DNA of 46,754 bases, from positions 1-46,754 of the forward strand of contig CAIMWA010000678.1 of the NCBI GenBank assembly GCA_903845045.1, given 5' to 3'. The notes below the pieces were generated by a model. That model did no database searches. It saw nothing but the letters and a program-made list of their open reading frames with translations, and was not told the DNA's origin. The DNA comes from an uncultured delta proteobacterium. Its GTDB lineage: Bacteria; Myxococcota_A; Polyangia; Polyangiales; Ga0077539. Below, in pieces: positions 43,876 to 46,754 of this stretch; positions within the stretch are counted from its first letter, which is position 1; the number at the start of each line of letters is the position of its first letter. Both the position numbers and the translations under genes were made by a program.

Positions 43876-44612
43876 GCCGCCTCGCCCTGGTCGTCGGCGG
43901 CGGCCGCGGCATCGGACGCGCGACGGCCGTGCTGCTCGCATCGCGAGGCTGGCGGGTCGCCGTCGCCACGCGCTCCGAGCCGTCCGATGCCGACGCGCTG
44001 CGCACGGCCCTCGGCACCGACGGATCGCTCCGACGCTGCGACGCCACCGACGAGCGCTCCCTCGACGCGTGGCTTCGCGCCGTCGATGCCGACCACGGAC
44101 GCGCTGACGCCCTGGTGCACGCCGCAGGACCGTTTCACCGCACCGACGACGGCTGCGGCGACGCGGCGCTCTGGCAGCGCGCCCACGACGACAACGTTCT
44201 CCCCGTGGTGCGAACGTGCGGACGCCTGCTTCCCACGATGTCTTCGGGGGGGTGGGGGCGCGTCGTGCTCTTCGGCCATGCCGGCGCTTCCACGCTTCGT
44301 CCCGCGCCGTCCATCGCGGCGTGGTACGCGGCGAAGGCTTCGGTGCTGGCCTATGCGCGCGCGCTCGCTGCGCAGACCGCGGGATCCGGGGTGACCGTGA
44401 ACTGCATCACGCCCGGCGTCCTCGACACCGGCGGCATCGACGGAGCGCTGTTCGCGCGCATGGCCGCGGCGGTCCCCGGAGGTGTCCCCGGACGCGCAGA
44501 GGACGCTGCAGCGCTCGCGGCGTGGCTGCTCTCCGAAGAGGCAGGCCACGTCACGGGCGCCGAGCTGTGCGTTGCCGGCGGCTGGGACCTCCCGCGAACC
44601 CGCGGGCGCTGA
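43872..44612 (+). CDS. Short-chain dehydrogenase/reductase with probable CTG start
   Basis: A classical SDR of 246 residues. The Rossmann loop LALVVGGGRGIGRATAVLL begins four residues after the proposed start. ADALVHAAGPF replaces the NNAG motif. The active site is WYAAKASVLAYARALAA (Tyr and Lys), and VNCITPGVLDTGGIDG and LLSEEAGHVTGAELCVAGGW complete the family blocks. No ATG, GTG or TTG lies in frame within the last 80 bases of terB or before the loop. CTG at 43872, overlapping the TerB stop as CTGA, gives exactly the usual N-terminus. The reaction is unknown; a 3-oxoacyl-ACP reductase-like role is one option. Convergent with the small basic gene, two bases apart. Confidence 0.88.
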   Translation: MSRLALVVGGGRGIGRATAVLLASRGWRVAVATRSEPSDADALRTALGTDGSLRRCDATDERSLDAWLRAVDADHGRADALVHAAGPFHRTDDGCGDAALWQRAHDDNVLPVVRTCGRLLPTMSSGGWGRVVLFGHAGASTLRPAPSIAAWYAAKASVLAYARALAAQTAGSGVTVNCITPGVLDTGGIDGALFARMAAAVPGGVPGRAEDAAALAAWLLSEEAGHVTGAELCVAGGWDLPRTRGR

Positions 44613-44614
44613 AG

Positions 44615-44764
44615 CTACTTCGCGGCGGGGGCCGGGGCGGCGGCTTCGACGTGCACCGGGAACACCGGGGTGCCCGAGGCGCGGCGAACGCGCTTGTTGA
44701 CCTTGCCGTTGGTGGTCTGCTTGCGGCGGCGGATGCGGCTAGTCTTCTGGGTCAGCGAAACCAT
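44615..44764 (-). CDS. 49-residue highly basic protein of unknown function
   Basis: A tiny protein: MVSLTQKTSRIRRRKQTT opens a Lys/Arg-rich first half (KVNKRVRRASGTPVFPVHV), and an Ala/Pro tail ends it. The composition resembles small ribosomal or nucleoid-binding proteins. I do not recognise a family. A GGGAG Shine-Dalgarno lies seven bases before the ATG, and a complementary CTCCC is in the spacer itself, so the site is self-complementary. In-frame ATG 45 bases further upstream lacks such a signal. It converges on the SDR gene with two bases between. Codon usage (GC-ending) supports a coding gene. Being this short, it is only moderately certain. Confidence 0.6.
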   Translation of the reverse strand: MVSLTQKTSRIRRRKQTTNGKVNKRVRRASGTPVFPVHVEAAAPAPAAK

Positions 44765-44771
44765 CGGGAGG

Positions 44772-44776
44772 CTCCC
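44772..44776 (-). promoter_or_regulatory. Self-complementary Shine-Dalgarno of the small basic gene
   Basis: On the minus strand GGGAG is followed after one base by CTCCC and then the ATG. A four-base-pair GGGA/TCCC hairpin with GCC loop could mask the ribosome site. Weak in isolation. Confidence 0.4.
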
Positions 44777-44846
44777 ATCGAGGTGAGTTCGTGAGCGGAG
44801 GGCGCGCACCCTAACGGCAGCGGCCGCGGCGCGTCAACCCTCACCG

Positions 44847-45896
44847 TCAGTTGGTTCGGCAGTTGCCGTCGATGCACGACTGACCCGCCGCGCAGTCCGT
44901 CTGCGCGCCGCAGGTCGAGCCGACCTCGTTGTTCGTCTGGCAGTACTTCTGCGACGTGTGCAGGTACGCGATGGTCGCGCAGTTGCGGTACTGCACGTCG
45001 GTCCGAACGCACTCGTCGGCGGTGCTGCAGGGCCGGCGGCACACTCCGTCGAGGCACGCGCTGCCGGCCGCGCAATCGGCGTCGCGGGTGCAGAACGGCT
45101 GCCTGCGGGTGTCGACCTGGCACACGCCGCTGTCAGCGCAGAAGAATCCCGCGGCGCAGTCCGACGCCTGGGCGCAGCGGTTCACGCACGTCGCGTTCAC
45201 GCAGCGACGGTTCGTGCCGCACTCGGCGTCGTGCGTGCACTGGTTGGCCGCCTGCGCGACGCACGCGCCGGTGGCGGTGTCGCAGGTGAGCCCCGCGGCG
45301 CACGCGTTCGACGCGCCGCAGCCCGGGAGGCACTGCTGGTTCACGCACACGCGCCCGGCGCCGCACTGCGAGTTGAAGCGGCACGTGTTGGCCGGCGCGA
45401 CGCACTGGCCGCTCACGCACACCTGGCCGCCGCCGCACGCGGTGGTGGCCGAGCACGCGCAGCTCGTCGTCGTCGAGTCGCAGGTGCGACGCGCACACAC
45501 GCCGTCGACGCACACCGCGCCACCGCTGCACTGCGCGTTGGTCGTGCACGCACCAGGGGTGCGCGTCGGCGTGGCCTCGGTCGGGGCCACGCAGAGGCCG
45601 CGCGTCGTCCCCGAGGCGCCGCGACACACCCACCCCTGCGAGCAGTCGGCGTCGTTGAGGCACGTCGTCGCGCAGCCGAGGCTGGTGCACACCTGCCCGG
45701 TCGCACAGAGGTAGTCGCCGGCGCACGTGGCGCGCGTCGGCGGGGTCACCGCGCGGCACCCCACCCCGTCGCAGAAGTAGCAGCCGTTCGCGTCGCAGTA
45801 GTACGCGTCCTCCGAACACCCGGCGGCGCCGGCGAGGGCGCCGGTCGCGAGCAGGGCCAGCACGATCTTCGAAGTCGAGAGGGGGAATCGGCTCAT
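44847..45896 (-). CDS. Cysteine-rich (Dickkopf-N-like) surface lipoprotein
   Basis: A 349-residue lipoprotein with about fifty cysteines. The signal peptide MSRFPLSTSKIVLALLATGA ends at lipobox GAAGC. The mature part is a run of short disulfide modules of the type CxxDxDCxxGxxCxxxxC, for example CLNDADCSQGWVC, CTTNAQCSGGAVC, CTHDAECGTNRRC, CTRDADCAAGSACLDGVCRR and a final CGAQTDCAAGQSCIDGNC. Such proteins, often annotated with a Dickkopf N-terminal cysteine-rich domain, are abundant in Myxococcota. The disulfides require an oxidising envelope. The start is supported by GGAGG eight bases upstream. Function unknown; adhesion or surface armour is possible. Confidence 0.88.
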   Translation of the reverse strand: MSRFPLSTSKIVLALLATGALAGAAGCSEDAYYCDANGCYFCDGVGCRAVTPPTRATCAGDYLCATGQVCTSLGCATTCLNDADCSQGWVCRGASGTTRGLCVAPTEATPTRTPGACTTNAQCSGGAVCVDGVCARRTCDSTTTSCACSATTACGGGQVCVSGQCVAPANTCRFNSQCGAGRVCVNQQCLPGCGASNACAAGLTCDTATGACVAQAANQCTHDAECGTNRRCVNATCVNRCAQASDCAAGFFCADSGVCQVDTRRQPFCTRDADCAAGSACLDGVCRRPCSTADECVRTDVQYRNCATIAYLHTSQKYCQTNNEVGSTCGAQTDCAAGQSCIDGNCRTN

Positions 45897-45904
45897 GGCA
45901 GTCG

Positions 45905-45909
45905 CCTCC
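45905..45909 (-). promoter_or_regulatory. Ribosome-binding site of the cysteine-rich lipoprotein
   Basis: On the minus strand GGAGG lies eight bases before the ATG at 45896, and it rejects the in-frame ATG 15 bases upstream. Confidence 0.6.
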
Positions 45910-46000
45910 AACGCGCGGGAAAGATAGACAAGACGACGTTATGACAGAAGCGTGCCAGGGCCCCAAGTTCCACCGGGTGCCCAGAAGCCGAAGAGCGCTC

Positions 46001-46690
46001 GTGAACTCGCCTTCACACGCTGCACGTGAACCGCTCCCGAGGCCCCGGCGGTGGCTCGCGTGCGCTCTCGTCGCAGCGCTCGCCCCGGCGTGCGCTCCCC
46101 CGACGACGTCGGCGCGCGCCGCCGCCGCGGCCTTCGTCGCGACCCGCGCCGCGTCGGACCCGGTGGCGGCGCTCTACGCGATGCTCCCCAGCGATGCGCG
46201 GCGCGACGAGCCCCTGGCAGCGTTTCGCGCGCGCATGGAGCGCGAGTCACGGTCCTTGGCCGAGCTTCGGGACGCCGCGGCTGCCGCGCTGCGTGCGGGC
46301 GGAGGGGCCATCGCCCGAACGCGATCGGGCGGGACCGACCTCTACGCGGTCGACGACGCGTCCGGGTGGCACGTGGCCGGCCCTCCCCTCGGAAGCGTCT
46401 ATCCGGTGGCGATTCCGGGCACCGACGGGGTTCGGGCGGCTTTGGAGCAGCTGCGCCTCGTCGCCGCGCGGGGCTCCGTCGATGCGTTGCTCGGCATGCT
46501 GACGGCGCGGGCGCGCGGGGCCGTCGAGGCCGACCTGGCGGAGCTCGCGCGCGCGCTTTCAGACCCGGGCGCCGCGCGGATCACCGGAGATCGCCCCACC
46601 CGGGTTCGGCTCTCCGACGGCCGTACGCTGCTGCTCGTCTGGGAAGACGGCGCGTGGCACATCGACGGTCTGCGCGACGCCGCACCGTGA
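46001..46690 (+). CDS. Lipoprotein of unknown function
   Basis: A 229-residue lipoprotein. From the GTG at 46001 the signal is VNSPSHAAREPLPRPRRWLA, a hydrophobic ALVAALA and lipobox LAPAC. Residues about 40-140 are helical (AAAAAFVATRAASDPVAALY, RARMERESRSLAELRDAAAA) followed by a strand pair with TDLYAVDDASGWHVAG. A second half repeats the scheme (AALEQLRLVAARGSVDALLG, LLLVWEDGAWHIDGLRD). That repeated helix-then-WHV/WHIDG pattern resembles small NTF2/cystatin-like domains of the calcium-kinase-association type. An ATG at 45941 is in frame but puts many basic residues before the signal. No catalytic residues apparent. Confidence 0.7.
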   Translation: MNSPSHAAREPLPRPRRWLACALVAALAPACAPPTTSARAAAAAFVATRAASDPVAALYAMLPSDARRDEPLAAFRARMERESRSLAELRDAAAAALRAGGGAIARTRSGGTDLYAVDDASGWHVAGPPLGSVYPVAIPGTDGVRAALEQLRLVAARGSVDALLGMLTARARGAVEADLAELARALSDPGAARITGDRPTRVRLSDGRTLLLVWEDGAWHIDGLRDAAP

Positions 46691-46697
46691 CCCGCGG

Positions 46698-46754
46698 CTA
46701 CTCGGTGCGCCCGCCGAGCAAGACGACCTCGACGCGATCGGTCTCGCCGGCCGA
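46698..46754 (-). CDS. C-terminal end of a minus-strand gene cut by the window edge
   Basis: Reading from the right edge, a frame of 18 codons ends VEVVLLGGRTE and a TAG at 46698-46700. The Val/Leu strand and compact convergent spacing (seven bases from the lipoprotein stop) suggest a real gene end. Too short to identify. Confidence 0.4.
   Translation of the reverse strand, partial: SAGETDRVEVVLLGGRTE

Noticed and set aside
45935..45965. Sigma-54 promoter (TGGCACG) on the minus strand before the Cys-rich lipoprotein
   Set aside because: The -12 element at the required spacing is TC, not GC; only half the site is present.

Overview
The window reads as a chromosomal segment of a very high G+C myxobacterium-like organism (phylum Myxococcota, probably the Polyangia side). 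The evidence is a MYXO-CTERM-type sorting tail on a secreted protein, many short lipoproteins, a thrombospondin-type-3-repeat outer-membrane protein, a Hanks-type Ser/Thr kinase, a cysteine-rich Dickkopf-like lipoprotein, and almost exclusive G/C at third codon positions. Coding density is very high. I see no tRNA or rRNA, no CRISPR array, no insertion sequence or prophage, and no gene-free stretch over 300 bases.

Layout: 1-3.6 kb holds the 3' part of glucokinase, a LytS/LytTR-type two-component pair and a DEDDh exonuclease. 3.7-8.4 kb holds a MYXO-CTERM surface protein, a lipoprotein, and a Cu(+)-type P1B ATPase preceded by a 44-residue four-cysteine mini-protein. 8.4-14.2 kb holds a TMTC-like membrane protein on the minus strand, then a plus-strand envelope set: a C2/PDZ lipoprotein, a TSP3-repeat outer-membrane protein and an MCE protein with a barrel-like C-terminus. 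14.2-18.1 kb is a minus-strand operon of a FemAB-like acyltransferase (DUF482), clpS and clpA. 18.1-23.4 kb is leuS followed, through an ATGA overlap, by a long AsmA-like protein. 23.5-25.3 kb has a lipoprotein and a lysine 2,3-aminomutase-type radical SAM enzyme.

25.3-40.3 kb is a surface-polysaccharide locus. On the minus strand lie a Wzy/O-antigen-ligase-like TPR protein and a Wzc-type chain-length tyrosine kinase. Divergent from them is a tightly packed ten-gene plus-strand operon: fcl, gmd (GDP-L-fucose synthesis), an asnB-type amidotransferase, four known or probable glycosyltransferases, wecB (UDP-ManNAc) and a GNAT acetyltransferase. No flippase (Wzx) or outer-membrane exporter (Wza) is in view, so the locus is incomplete here or relies on genes elsewhere.

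40.3-46.7 kb carries a Ser/Thr kinase coupled to a TPR/outer-membrane protein, an integral membrane protein, a TerB-like protein coupled to a short-chain dehydrogenase, a tiny basic protein, a cysteine-rich lipoprotein, another lipoprotein, and the tail of a minus-strand gene.

The most notable points are: (i) the four-Cys mini-protein coupled to the copper ATPase; (ii) two genes whose best starts are CTG codons in CTGA stop/start overlaps; (iii) a FemAB-like transferase in the position that the N-degron transferase gene aat often has next to clpSA; (iv) the MCE-barrel/C2-PDZ/TSP3 envelope gene set; and (v) seven of seven convergent gene pairs meeting with almost no spacer.
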